Below the pieces are notes generated by a model. That model was not told the origin of the DNA. It saw nothing but the letters and a program-made list of their open reading frames with translations, and made no database searches. From Carallia brachiata (Eukaryota; Streptophyta; Magnoliopsida; Malpighiales; Rhizophoraceae): a stretch of 64,000 nt of DNA. Shown here one piece after another: positions 40,516 through 51,714 of the stretch; position 1 is the stretch's first letter; every line of letters begins with the position of its first letter. The stretch lies in NCBI GenBank assembly GCA_021464245.1, contig JADCRB010000033.1, forward strand, positions 294,867 to 358,866, in the 5' to 3' direction. Position numbers and translations under genes: made by a program.

Positions 40516-40622
40516 AAAACAATTACCAAGAAGTTGCTGTCTATCATTAATTATTCTTTTGTCCAGTTGCCAACTAGCACTTCACGATAATGGAATTGTC
40601 AAATAATGTTCTTAGTGCTCAA

Positions 40623-40625
<3 letters not shown>

Positions 40626-40664
<39 letters not shown>

Positions 40665-40670
40665 ATATAT
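40626..40670 (+). repeat. (AT)n microsatellite
   Basis: About 22 AT units with one interruption, 127 bp left of the large foldback element. Confidence 0.9.
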
Positions 40671-40796
40671 GAGGAAGTTTAAAAGTCGTTATAAATTATA
40701 CTATAGATTTATTTTTAATTAATACGAAATATTATATTTTTTTACACGTTCTCTTAACACGTGCTAAACTCGATTAATACATGACACAAATAAAAT

Positions 40797-42645
40797 GGGG
40801 ATAAGAATATTTTTAATCTTATACGTTTGCCCTTTTTTTACGCAACTCTATAACGTTAGGGCCGTTTTATTTAAATCCTACACGTTATCGAGTCATTTTA
40901 ATCGAGTCTAATTTTAGTCAGAGGGTTATTTGACCGTTAAAATCAGCGTTGACCTCAATTAAAATATTATTAAAAAAATAAAAATACGTGATTTTAACGT
41001 ATTAAAGTGAATAAAATATAAAAATACCCTATTTTCAATAGATATACGTAAATACAATTTAAAAAAATTCAATAAATTTAAAAATAAAAAAAAAGTTAAA
41101 GAAATTTAATTGAAAACCTAGTTACCGTTAAATACTGCTTTAACTATGTTAAAATATTATAAAAAAAATAGAAATATGTCATTTTAATGTATTAAAGTGA
41201 AAAAAATAAAAATATTTCATTTTGACTAAATATACGTAAATATAATTATAAAAAAATTAAAATTTTAATAAACTCAAAAACAAAAAAGAAAAAAATTAAA
41301 GAAATTTAGATAAAGATCTGATTGACTGTTAAATACTGTTTTGACTACAATAAAATATTATAAAAAATAAAAATATGTCATTTTAACTTATTAAAATGAA
41401 TGACAAAATAGAAATATGTCATTTTAATTAAATATACGTAAAAATAATTGTAAAAAAATTAAAAAATTAAAATTTTAATAAATTTAAAAATAAAAAAAAT
41501 TAAAAAAACCCCAAAAGTAATAAAAGAAAATTATTAATTTTTTAAAAAATATTTTTAAAATTATTAAAAATTAAAAAAATTAAACAAAATGTAAAAAAAT
41601 TAGTTTCTCTCACTTCTTTCCTCCTTTCTCTCTCATCCCTCCTCTCTTTCTCTCTCATCACCTCTCTCTACTCTCTTGTCCCTCTTTCTCCTCTGTCCTC
41701 TCTTTCTCGCTCCTCGCCTCTCTCTCCTCCATCTCTGTCTTCTCCCTCCTCCCCCTCTTTTCCTTCCTCCCTTTCTCTCTCATTGTCATATAAGATCCAA
41801 TTTTGTGTTCATATAATCCAACATTTTTTTTTACAAAAATGTGAAAGTAGGTAGGAAGAGGACGATGACAAGGAAAGAAAAAAGGATGAAGGAAAAGAGA
41901 GGGGGAGGAGGGAGGAGAGAGAGACGAAGGGGAGAGAGGCGAGGAGAGAGAAAGAGAGGAGGGAGGAGAGAGAGAGAGAAAGGAATGGAGAAGAGAGAAT
42001 GAATTTTTTTTATTTTTCTTTTATTTTTTTAATTGTTGATAATTTTAAAAATATTTTCAAAAATTAATATTTTGTATAAACTAAAATTTATAATTTTCTT
42101 TTCTCTTTTTTATTAAATTTACTGAAATTTTAATTTTTTTTACAATTATATTTATGATATTTAATCAAAATGACATATTTTTTATTTTTTTATTCACTTT
42201 AATAAGTTAAAATGACATATTTTTAATTTTTTATTCACTTTAATACATTAAAATGACATATTTCTATTTCTTCATAATATTTTCACATAGTCAAAGCAGT
42301 ATTTAATAGTCAACCAGGTCTCTAACCATTTTTTTTAATTTTTTCTTTTTGTTTTTAAATTTATTGAAATTGTTTTATTTTTATAATTATATTTACGTAT
42401 ATTTATTCAAAATAGCGTATTTTTATTTTTTATTCACTTTAATACGTTAAAATTAAGTATCTCCATTTTTTTGTAATATTTTAATGCGGTCAATGTTGTA
42501 TTTAACGGTCAACCAAACGTCCGTCCAAAATTACTCTCGATTAAAATGACTCATTAACGTATAAGATTTAAATAAAACGGCTCTAACATTATGGAGTTGC
42601 GTAAAAAAAGGACAGACGTATAAGATTTAAAATATGCTTATCCCC
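40797..42645. mobile_element. 1.85-kb foldback MULE with 9-bp target duplication
   Basis: The ends are GGGGATAAG and CTTATCCCC. The flanks carry AAATAAAAT on both sides (40788-40796 and 42646-42654), a 9-bp target duplication as left by Mutator-like transposases. Inverted arms extend nearly to the centre: the outer parts hold CGCAACTCTATAACGTTAGG against its complement, then three direct units of about 180 bp per arm with 'GTCATTTTAA..TATTAAAGTGA' and 'ATATACGTAAAtAtAATT'. The centre is a C/T-only tract (about 41605-41785) facing a G/A-only tract (about 41845-42000). The whole can fold into one giant hairpin. No transposase; non-autonomous. Its ends match those of the 500-bp element at 12088-12587. 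Confidence 0.88.
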
Positions 42646-42714
42646 AAATAAAATGTATTGAAACGAGTAAAACCCATATAAATGGGCCAAACTAATTTGA
42701 GATACCATATAGTT

Positions 42715-42905
42715 ATGGCATTGCAGGGTCTAAGGGGAATAAATGAGAAAGCATATAGTTATGTGGGGTCGCATTGTTGTAATGAAGATTAACGTATTGG
42801 AAACAACAAAGAAAGCCTCAATTGCCAAAGGGATACCGTTTTATTTGCATTAGAAAATTTCGTGATCTTATTAGAGTCTCTGTGTTAATGATATGCCTAA
42901 ATTGG
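42715..42905 (+). pseudogene. third GASA 3'-flank fragment without coding part
   Basis: Starting ATGGCATTGCAGGGTCTAAG this matches the DNA just after the stop codon of both GASA genes (30431-30615 and the complement of 45520-45700) at about 85-88 % identity, through AACGTATTGGAAAC, AAGAAAGCCTCAATTGCCAA and TTATTAGAGTCTCT. The GASA coding exons are absent. It is a relic of a third copy or of a rearrangement. Confidence 0.8.
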
Positions 42906-42970
42906 GTGTATGATCATGAGTAATTATAATCACTATCACTAACTAAGATCCTAAGAAAACTATGATAACC

Positions 42971-43403
42971 GTTTGTTTTAGAAAGGAGGGGAGAGTAAAA
43001 TATTGAAGATAAGAGGGTAAAATTTAAAGCAATCAAAAATTTTTATACTGAGTGTTTGCAGAAAAATTATGTAGTAAGAAAAAAAAATAGTTTTGCTGTT
43101 TAGACAGATTAAGCAGTATGAGAAAAATAATATCAATTTTACTCCTAAAAGTAAAGGACAAAAAAAAAAAAAAAGACATAAAAGTGATATATCAATTTAA
43201 ATCATTAAAAAAAAAAAAAAAGAAGTTGGCTGAAGCAAGCAACCTCTCTCTAATTGCGTGGAGATTAACTTTTGGTGGGGTTCAAGTAAAATCATCTCTT
43301 GGTCTCACTCCTTTTCCCTCTCTTTCTTTCTTTCCAAACACATATATTTTTAATTTTTCATCATAAATCCATCTCCTCATATTTTTCATCCTCCTAAACA
43401 AAG
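42971..43403. mobile_element. MITE, 'TTTGTT...AAACAAAG' family, copy B
   Basis: Left GTTTGTTTTAGAAAGGAGGG and right CATCCTCCTAAACAAAG are inverted. Interior matches copy A. Confidence 0.6.
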
Positions 43404-43483
43404 TGTAAAAATTTAATCAATAATGATAATAATGTATATAAGCATGTTTTTAGGAGGCGTTAAATTGAACATTAGGTCTCCAT

Positions 43484-44158
43484 TAGGAGTGTTTAGGGTA
43501 TATTCGCATCCAACCCAGCGATGCCAAATTGGATAATTTTCAATCTATATCTAATATGTCATTCTGTTTAATTTGTCTAATTCAATCCGTCACAAACTGA
43601 TTAGATTAGATCAGTTTTAGCGGATTGTATATAACAAAAGAAAATTTTTTCATAGCAAAAATTTTAGCTAAGCACACAAATTACTTATCAATATACGACT
43701 CTAAAAATGGTCTGCCCTGGATACTTCATTGAATATTGTACAAATTAATTGTTCAAAATGCAAAGGTGGTCGATTTTACCATTGTAACTACTGTTATTTC
43801 TTACTGGTGTTTTATGTCAGACTCTAATTTTGGGTGCCCCATTTCTATTTCTTTGTTCTATTGCTTCAAGTTTGAGTGTACTTGTCGTTACTCCCACATT
43901 TTAAATTTGTTGATGTGCTATTAATTTATATAAGACAGCAAAGCGAAGGTGAAGAGGTATATATATATATATATATGACATATTAGGTTTGATGGAGGCG
44001 AATTTTAGAATTTTTAATCTGTACTCGATTCATCCCAGGTAGATTTTAAAAAATTAAAACTATAATCGATCCAGACCCTTGCAAATTTGGTAGATATGGA
44101 TTTGTGTGGGTTGGATTGGTCGATTTTCAGAAAATTGGTTGATTTTCAAACAACCTTA
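43484..44158. mobile_element. 675-bp non-autonomous hAT-like element
   Basis: It interrupts copy B of the duplicated block. The 8-bp target duplication GTCTCCAT is seen at 43476-43483 and 44159-44166; the uninterrupted copy A has GTCTCTAT once. Ends are imperfect inverted repeats: TAGGAGTGTTT at the left and the complement TAAGGTTGTTT at the right, both followed further in by CATCCAACCC / CAATCCAACCC. Eight-base duplications and TA(G/A)GG-type ends are hAT hallmarks. No transposase is present. Confidence 0.8.
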
Positions 44159-44214
44159 GTCTCCATGTAACTTTACAGCATTCAAAGATTTTGGCAACAG
44201 TAGCTTGAGAAACA

Positions 44215-44350
44215 CTTTAATAACTAAAATTTAGACCTTTAATTTTAAGTTTTCAGATTTTAATTTTGAATAGAGATATAAAATTTATAGAGATAAAAAT
44301 GATTATTTTTGTTGCGTAATTCATAATTGAATAAGTCTCTTGTCAAAAAA
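44215..44350 (+). repeat. SINE-like dispersed repeat, copy 5
   Basis: Contains ACTAAAATTTAGACCTTTAA, CAGATTTTAATTTTGAATAG, ATAAAATTTATAGAGA and GTAATTCATAATTGAATAAG, close to the copies at 9433 and 60866. Confidence 0.45.
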
Positions 44351-45727
44351 ATTTACCAAGAAGTTTCTATCTATCATTAGCTGTAAATATAATACAATAA
44401 TATAATCTTGTAAAAATAAAAAGAATCATATAATAATAAATAATATTAAAAATATTAGTACAATTAAAAAATATTACTGTAATTAAGATAAATAAAAAAA
44501 GATGCTCAAATTATAATAGAAAATATTCTCGAATTATAATAATATGTTTGACAATAATAAAACAACCCTACAATTTTAAAAAAATAAAAATAAATATAAT
44601 ATTTAAAGCAACCCTACAAAGTAAATGAGCTATACGTACTGTGATTTCATTTTATCAACTACCGTTTTGCTTTTTCAAAGATGTCAATCCAACTGAAGCC
44701 CCTGGTGCATGTTACAGATATCAATACTTAGTGCGCTACCGGAAAAAAAAAAAAAAAAAAGAAAGACACAACTCAAAGTTGGTGTGGCTTACAAAAGTTA
44801 ATAAGCGAGTATTATTAAGTGGCACGAAATAAACACCGATCTATTATAAAATCATTTTTTTCGTACAAGCAACAAAAGATTATGTTGCACTAATGTTAAT
44901 TTCATGTCAAAGTTTAGAGTCCTAACTTTTTGAAGGCCACAGGTTATCGTGTTCTCTAATGGTTGTTAATCAAAGTGTTGAAATGCTTCAATGGAAAATT
45001 TTACTCACGCTCTTATACAGATCTTATAATTGATATATTTATATTTTTTTTTTTCGGCAAATAAAAATTTATTCACCCATAAGTTTTTTAATGCACTGGT
45101 GTTCAAATCCTTTATAGCAACTAAGTCTCGTGATACTTTGTACTCTTAGAACCTTTGTCAGACGATTCTTTGGGAGTTTTTAGTTTGGAGTAAATGATTT
45201 ACTTTCTTATTTTAGAACCAGCAACAAAACAAAATAAATAAATAAATAAGCAAAAAAGATATACTAAGTAATAATTTTTTAAATAATAAAAAAAAATAAT
45301 AAAATAATATAAGTTATTAGATGACTAAAATTTAAAAAAAAAAATAAATTATTAGATAAAATTAGATGAACAACGTATCTAATTTGATATTATTTAAAAT
45401 TAAATTATTTAGTGAAACTTATAAATAAATTTTGTAGTCTATTGTAGATTGTGAATTGTAATTTTAGGAGAGTAACTGAGGTGAAAATTTTAACTAATGA
45501 AAAAAATTTCAACTAACGATACCATTAATATAGAGACTCTAATAAAAGCAAGAAATTTTCCAACAAAAATAAAACGGTATCCTTTGGCAATTGAGGCTTT
45601 CTTTATGGTTTCCAATACGTTGATTTTCATTACATCAAATACCAACCACATAACAATATGCTCTCTCATTTATTCCCTTAGACACTGCGATGCCATGCCA
45701 TGGATTTTCTTCTGGTTTTGGGGAGGT

Positions 45728-46329
45728 TCAAGGACACTTGCGTCTGCCACCATGAGTTGTCAGGTTGCCGTAACAGGGACAGACGTCATAGTTGCCGGAA
45801 GTTCCAGGAGGAACACAGTTGCAACGGGCACAACACGTCCCACATGCTCTCTTGCACAGTCGTGGCCTCGACGACAATTGGCATCTCACATCACAAGCTC
45901 CACTGCAATCTAAACTAAATTTTGAGTTCAGTTTTTAAATTTTAAAATAACACCTACTCAAATATTTTTAAAAAATTTAATCTTTGAGGCACGGCTAGGT
46001 GGACCGACGTGGGTACACATTATAACTGCGCCAAATTATATTATTCAAAACCAAAGTATTCCCAAGTTGGAAACAAATGAAACCAAACCTACGTTGATTA
46101 TGCATATTTTACCTATTTTGGGCAGCGGCGGACTGGGAATTTGACTCTCCCCAACTCCTCTGACCATCTGAAGCAATTTAAGTAGCGGGTATGAGAAAAT
46201 CAAAATCATAATATAAAAAGCTTGTGGCAAATAATATTACAATGAAATAAATTGACTTACCACTTGATGATCAGAATGAATTAGGTGGAGGAATACTAGA
46301 ACAAGCGCCAGAGTCTTGAAGATGGCCAT
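45728..46329 (-). CDS. GASA: GASA/snakin cysteine-rich peptide, copy 2 (intact)
   Basis: Exons 46329-46261, 46167-46113 and 45909-45728 join in phase to 101 residues: signal peptide (same as copy 1), a linker ending SPPLPKI, then the 12-cysteine GASA domain from DCSGAC to the terminal CP. The 'PKIDC' junction is the usual one for this family, so this copy shows the ancestral exon 2 frame. Exon 2 uses the acceptor TTCAG|ATGG and has the four-A run CCCAAAATAG at its end. In the Cys domain it differs from copy 1 by Leu for Met in the 'GNxTTHGG' loop. The TATA box is at 46405-46412, 76 bp upstream of the start codon, as in copy 1. As a secreted small peptide it is expected in the cell wall, with growth or defence roles; the exact role cannot be read from the sequence. 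Confidence 0.93.
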
Positions 46330-46404
46330 TGTTGAACACTACCTGATGACCTCTAAGTAACTATCTTTTCTAATTGTGCACAGGAGAGCTGTGATGTAGG
46401 GTGG

Positions 46405-46412
46405 TATTTATA
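46405..46412 (-). promoter_or_regulatory. TATA box of GASA copy 2
   Basis: TATAAATA on the minus strand at the same distance from the start codon as in copy 1. Confidence 0.75.
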
Positions 46413-46649
46413 GCAAAGCAATTTTCTTATAAAGTTATAAAATGGCAGGTAATGCGGATTCGTGAATTTATGATATTTAACGAAAGTATCAGTGTTTAAG
46501 CAAATGCTGCTCCTATTCTTTATTTTGTCGATTACCTTTTCTAGACAAATGAAGGATTTGACATGAAGATACAAAAGAATATGCGTTCATCAAGAGATGA
46601 GATAAAATAATTTTAAACCAAAATAAAGAAAATATCGGCCTTTGACACT

Positions 46650-47280
46650 TCTCCATATATTTGAAGAAATACTTTCACAAAACAAAATAAGAAGAGAATT
46701 AAGTTATAAGTATTTTTTCTTTTTGAGGAAACAAAAAAAAAGAGGATTTTTAGAGTAGATTTTTTTCCTTTTCAAGAAAGCGAAAAAAATGAAAAACAAA
46801 AGAGATATGATTTGTAAGTTTCCTTTCCTTTTTGTTCTCTTTTTTTTCCTTTTTATGAAATTAAAAAAGGAAATTCGGGGGTGGAATTTATTTTTTTCCT
46901 TTTTGAGAGAAAATAGGTGAATCTGTTAGAAGTTTCCTTTTTCAATTTTTTAAAAAAGAAATATAGGAGTAGTTTTTTTTCCCAAGAAACAAAACTGAAC
47001 TTAAATTATGAATATCATTTTTTTGGGTTTTTAAGAAAACAAAAGGGAAAAACAAAAAGGGACACAAATTAAAGTATTTTTCCCTTTTTTAAGTGACGGG
47101 AGCATTACTTTCCTTTTTGAGAAAACAAAAAGGCGAATTTTGGGTATTTTTTGTCATTGTTTCATTTCATCAAACAAAAGTGGAAAAACAAGAAGAGACT
47201 AAAAAGAAAACAAAAAAAAATTAATATACATATATATATATAAAGAAAATTTGAGGATTTTTTTTCTTTTATGAGAAAAA
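46650..47280 (-). repeat. degenerate tandem array of hairpin units upstream of GASA copy 2
   Basis: Inverted counterpart of 28860-29465, with T/C-rich and A/G-rich half units. Unit order is broadly kept, with an extra TATATATATA-containing segment at about 47228-47242. Confidence 0.75.
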
Positions 47281-47462
47281 ATATTGAAAAATGCAGCTGT
47301 TGATGCTTTAACCAAATGGACTGTTACTATAAACTCTGATTTTGTTGTTCAGATTAATGGCTTAATGCCTCAGATAACGTTCTTGCCTCATATAACGTTT
47401 TTGTTATGCTTGTAGTTACTAGTGTAATAGCCATCTATTAATAAAAAATCAACGCATCCTAC

Positions 47463-49123
47463 TTATAAAAAAAAATTTAAATGAATTCTCAATATTTATA
47501 GGAGTTTGATCACATAATTTAACTTTGGGTAGCTTTTGGTTCTCATTCCCAAGTTGATTATTGGTCCCACTGAACTTAATAGAAAGGAACACTTTGCTAA
47601 TTGACATATCGACATGAAGTAATTTTGAATATCATGGGATTGAAAAGAAATGTATTGATCATATGTACGTATCATGTATTATATTTTGTTAAAATATTTT
47701 TTTTACTTATAAGTTACTTTGTATTTCAAATTACATAATAGTCTGCACATAAATGAATCAGCTAACGAGAAAGGTGTTGAAGTTGTTATTACACTATTGC
47801 TGTAATGTGTCATCAGCAGGACACCACCACGGTCAATATGATTAGAACCACATTATAATATTAGGCAAAACGTTTTGAGCCGGAATGGGTGTCCGAACAA
47901 AAATGCAACCAAGTGTAATTGTATTAATTTTTTTAAGAAAAATTTTCTTTCATTTTTTTTTATTTTATCGTATATCACAAAAAATTTATATTTTAAACTT
48001 AAATATAATATTTATTTAATTTTAAATTTTAAATTTATTATTTTTTAGTTCAATTTTTTTTTAAATGGTCACAATAAAAAAGTAACCGGCTGTACTTTTC
48101 GGTAATGTACGGACAATTTGTCTAGATGTCACCTCCAATTTGATCTTCGCCCATAATATTATACTCGTTAAATACATATTTGTGATCTGCAAAACATTCA
48201 AGCTGAAAGATTAAAACTATATATTATAATAGTATAACGTATACACTTGCATATGAGACACATCAAACCGACTGTCCGTATAAATTTAGGCTTTCACAAA
48301 TCCTCACTTGATTGATAGTGCTCACATTCCACAGCAGTCCATTAGACCTTTTCAATTTTTCTTCTGTCTATTAAAAAGTTAATTACACCGTAAATTGATA
48401 AAATGATAAAAAAAATTTTTTGTTCTTATAACATACTCTCTTTTACAGCATAAACCCTAAAAAATTTTAAAATAAAAAGTTAAATTTTAATTAATATAAT
48501 GTCAACCAGTCACTAAATCTTGTCCCTTTTTATTTTTGTTTTTTTAAAAAAGATAGGTATAACACCCTTGTCTATATAAAAATATAATACTTATTTTTTG
48601 TACTGTATTAACAAAAAAAAATTATAAAGAATTTTATATAATATCTATATTTTATATTTTAAGATAATATTTATCTAAATCTAAATTTTAATTTAAAAAA
48701 AAACTGAAAAACTATTTTTTAAGCCATTCTTCGTGCATTTAGCAGGCCCTTTGTTTTTCACATCTAAAACGTTGTCCTTCCCTGAGAGTCCTCGGCTGCG
48801 TCCATCAAAGAGGCCCATCGGGCTTTTGGATTGGGTTAGTTCCCTTGCTACTCCAGTATTTCTTTACAAGTCTTCACCATATAATGAATCATAGGACCCC
48901 ACAAGTTTTCGATGTACTTTATTTTTGAATTTAATTTCGACTAATTATTCTTAAAGCCTTTTATAATTGATATTTAAATTTTATTTCAAATTTTTTATAA
49001 TTCACACAAAAACACTTCTCTTATTTTTAATTTTTAAATTTTTTTAAGATAGAATAAAATAAAACAAAATAAACCATAGACGAGCCAGTCCAACCGCAAA
49101 AATCGACATTCTCGAGCTCAAAA
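47463..49123. other. intergenic DNA
   Basis: AT-rich, no gene visible. The last 300 bases before 49124 are less AT-rich and are the likely promoter and leader of the next gene. Confidence 0.55.
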
Positions 49124-50862
49124 ATGGCGGCTACAGTCACCTTATCACCGAGCGCAAGCACTCTGGCACTTAACTCCACCAACCTTCTCCTACACTACTA
49201 CCACCACCACCACCACTCATCACTCCAACACCCCAGAAAACTCTCCATCCCTCACCAATTCATTCACTTCCATTGCCACACTACTTTCCACAAAAGTCCC
49301 ACTTCCACAACCTGTCACAGCAAGGTCTCTCCTTTCCTCTCACCACCACTCCTTATTCTGCTTTTTTTTCAAATCTTTATTTACTGCAGAAAAATCTCTG
49401 TTCTCAGTTGGATCCTCATCATGGTTCTTCTGGCCAAAACCCTGATGGGATTGGTGAAGTTTTCTTTGACGATAATGAGATGATCGAGGATGATGAAAGT
49501 GATGGTGAAGATGACGAGACAGAGAGCAGTGTTGATTTGCTTGTGAGATTCTTGCACAGCATGTTCAGGAAGCTCTCCAAGCGAGCCAAAAAGGCAGCAC
49601 GTTCTATCTTACCGGCTGTAATTTCACCCCAATTGGTAGCTTCTTTTCTTTGTTAGCTTTTCAATTGGCTATTCAAAATCAATTGTTTTTCACATGGTTG
49701 TTGCTTTGTATAATAAATTGAAGAAAATGCCATTGTGAAGTTCCTTTAAGATTGGATGTGCCATCGAATTCCCTGATTCTAAAAGCTATGTAATTTGAAG
49801 GGTATGCATCAATATATGGTGGAATAGGACTGCAAGAAATCAAGACGAAATGGGGTACAAAGAAATTGCTTTTGTTTTGGGAGCTAATGTAGTGGATAAA
49901 CGGAGTAACAATGTAATCAAAGGCGTTTTTTACGAGTACCTATGGAATTGTTCTTGCTAATTGTGCTGATACATTCAAATGTTTTAGGATATTGAGCTTT
50001 AAAGCAGTAACCATTAAGCTCCTGCATGTTATTCAGGTCATTAAAAAGCAAGCCTTAATGTAACAGAAAGATTATTTCATTGTGACTTGGTGATTACGGT
50101 TCCAATCTTGAAAACAGTTTATTTGCTAATATAAAGGGAAGGCTATGTACATTGGCCCTTCCCCTGCAAATGTGGGAATCTTGGGGATCCCCCCTTTTAT
50201 CATTCAGGCCATTGCTATTTTGCTTACTCATCTCCTTTCCTTCTTTTGCTGTGATATTTTTTGGGAATTCAGGTGTCTTTTGCCGTTGATGGGGTTCTGC
50301 TATTGGCTGGACTTTCTATTGTCAAAGCACTTCTTGAGGTGTTGCCTTTTCTGAATATTTCGGATGCCTTGAATAGTTGCCTTTTCTGTATCATCATTTT
50401 AAAAAAATCTTAGTATCAAGTAATTGGTTTCAATAATCTAAAACAGGCTGCAGTAGGGTTTACCTTACACTAAACATTGTGATTCCTCCTCTTTTAGAAG
50501 AAATGGTATACAGGTTAACAAGCACAGTGAAATGGCCTCATTTTTGTCGCTTTATGGCCAGAAAAGAGTCTCTTGAATAGCCTTCAATAGGTTAACATTG
50601 GCATTAAAGAATTTACTTGTGATCCATCAGTTTGATGGTGGATATCAAACTCGGATTGTCATTTATATATAATGGTTGCAACTCACAAGATTAGTTGGAA
50701 AATGTTGTTCTACAGGTGGTGTGCACCCTTGGAAGCACTGTGTTTACGGATGCTTGCTTTTGGGTGATTTGGGCAGCCATTTCCTACTTCCAATCAGGTG
50801 GGAATACCTTTAACCAGGGTGGAGGTTCCTTTGGTGCAAGTACAATGCAGCCAGTAGTCTAA
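49124..50862 (+). CDS. SHW1: Protein resembling SHORT HYPOCOTYL IN WHITE LIGHT 1 (SHW1), probable plastid membrane protein
   Basis: Four exons join in phase: 49124-49324, 49390-49635, 50273-50338 and 50716-50862, giving 219 residues. Residues 1-67 are rich in S, T and H (including a run of five His) and poor in acid residues, as in chloroplast transit peptides. Residues 94-112 are strongly acidic (D/E-rich), followed by a conserved-looking amphipathic segment (SSVDLLVRFLHSMFRKLSKR) and a basic patch RAKKAARS. Exons 3 and 4 encode a hydrophobic region (VSFAVDGVLLLAGLSIVKAL and VVCTLGSTVF) that could span or bind a membrane. The overall pattern recalls plant SHW1, a regulator of light-controlled seedling growth, but the assignment rests on my memory of the family and is only moderately sure. 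The gene model itself is firm. It converges with the bHLH gene, stop codons 852 bp apart. Confidence 0.75.
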
Positions 50863-51714
50863 CATCATCATTGACACAATTTCTCATTTGGACATTCTCA
50901 GTGATAGTAGTGTTATAATTTGAGTGTAATAGTTGTTGCGCCGTGATATTGTGTGAATGAGAGTGCAAAGTGTAAAATGAAGTTTGAATGGGAAAGATCT
51001 GCAGAGTTCTTCCACTTATCTCATGTGCCTAGCTCCCTTTAGCCATACAAAAGGAATTCTCAATTAGAATTGGTATTTGCCTGAATCCTTGAACAAGTTT
51101 TTCAGGTAACTGTGTTTAGTTTACTTAGCCCTCTGATGCTGCGTATAAGTTGTGCAAATGCATTGCTTTGGACGCCGTAGGCCGTTGAGGAAAATTGAAA
51201 TGATCATAGTCGTCTTGTCTCGAAGGGTTCTGGCAAAATTTAGTAATTTTGTTCAAATGGTACATCCATTTCCTCTACTCTAAAGCACACAAAACGAAAA
51301 TTTCCTCTAACAAATCCGAAGGAACTATTTGTAGCATGATATAGCAAAACATGTTACAACTCATGACGGTTATATCCCTTCTCTACTTGGTTTCAAGATA
51401 CAAAGAACTTAACAAGATGGCTAGCATTCAGAGTTTTTGAACGAGCATCTTAATCTTACAAGAACAATACTCATTTTTGAGGTTCTGTTCTGGTATTAGT
51501 ACAGAGAATATGCCAAGCCTGCTAAAGTCCATGGAGTAAAAGAATCATTTTTCCAATACAAAAGAGAATGGAGATGTAAAGGTAGTAGCTTTATAAAGTC
51601 TTTTTAAACAGCAACAACTCAGGCTATCTTTGATTATACATGCTGGGGGATACATCTTGCCTCCTGGCAGTGACCTGAAATGCTCTTATCGCTAATTGAT
51701 GAGCCATCTTTAGA
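50863..51714. other. space between convergent 3' ends
   Basis: Contains the 3' untranslated regions of the SHW1-like gene (+) and the bHLH gene (-). No repeat or gene is recognisable. Confidence 0.6.

Larger units (their letters stand above)
39789..40552 (+). repeat. duplicated MITE-containing block, copy A
   Basis: This block and 42918-44382 (less a 675-bp insertion) are direct copies. Both start TAATTAC/TAATTATAATCACTATC then AAGATCCTAAGAAAA, contain the purine-ended MITE, then ATTAGGTCTC.AT.TAACTTTA, a SINE-like segment and end CCAAGAAGTT.CT.TCTATCATTA. Identity by eye is 80-85 %. The SINE-like copy 4 is at about 40395-40515. Confidence 0.85.
42918..44382 (+). repeat. duplicated MITE-containing block, copy B (interrupted by a hAT-like insertion)
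   Basis: Direct partner of 39789-40552. The colinear match breaks at 43483 and resumes at 44159, where the insertion described below sits. The SINE-like part is at about 44215-44350. Confidence 0.85.
44680..47462 (-). repeat. inverted segmental duplication, right arm (contains GASA copy 2)
   Basis: Reverse-complement partner of 28668-31595, with the same order of parts. The best matching core is about 45560-46410 (gene, introns, promoter). Confidence 0.9.
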
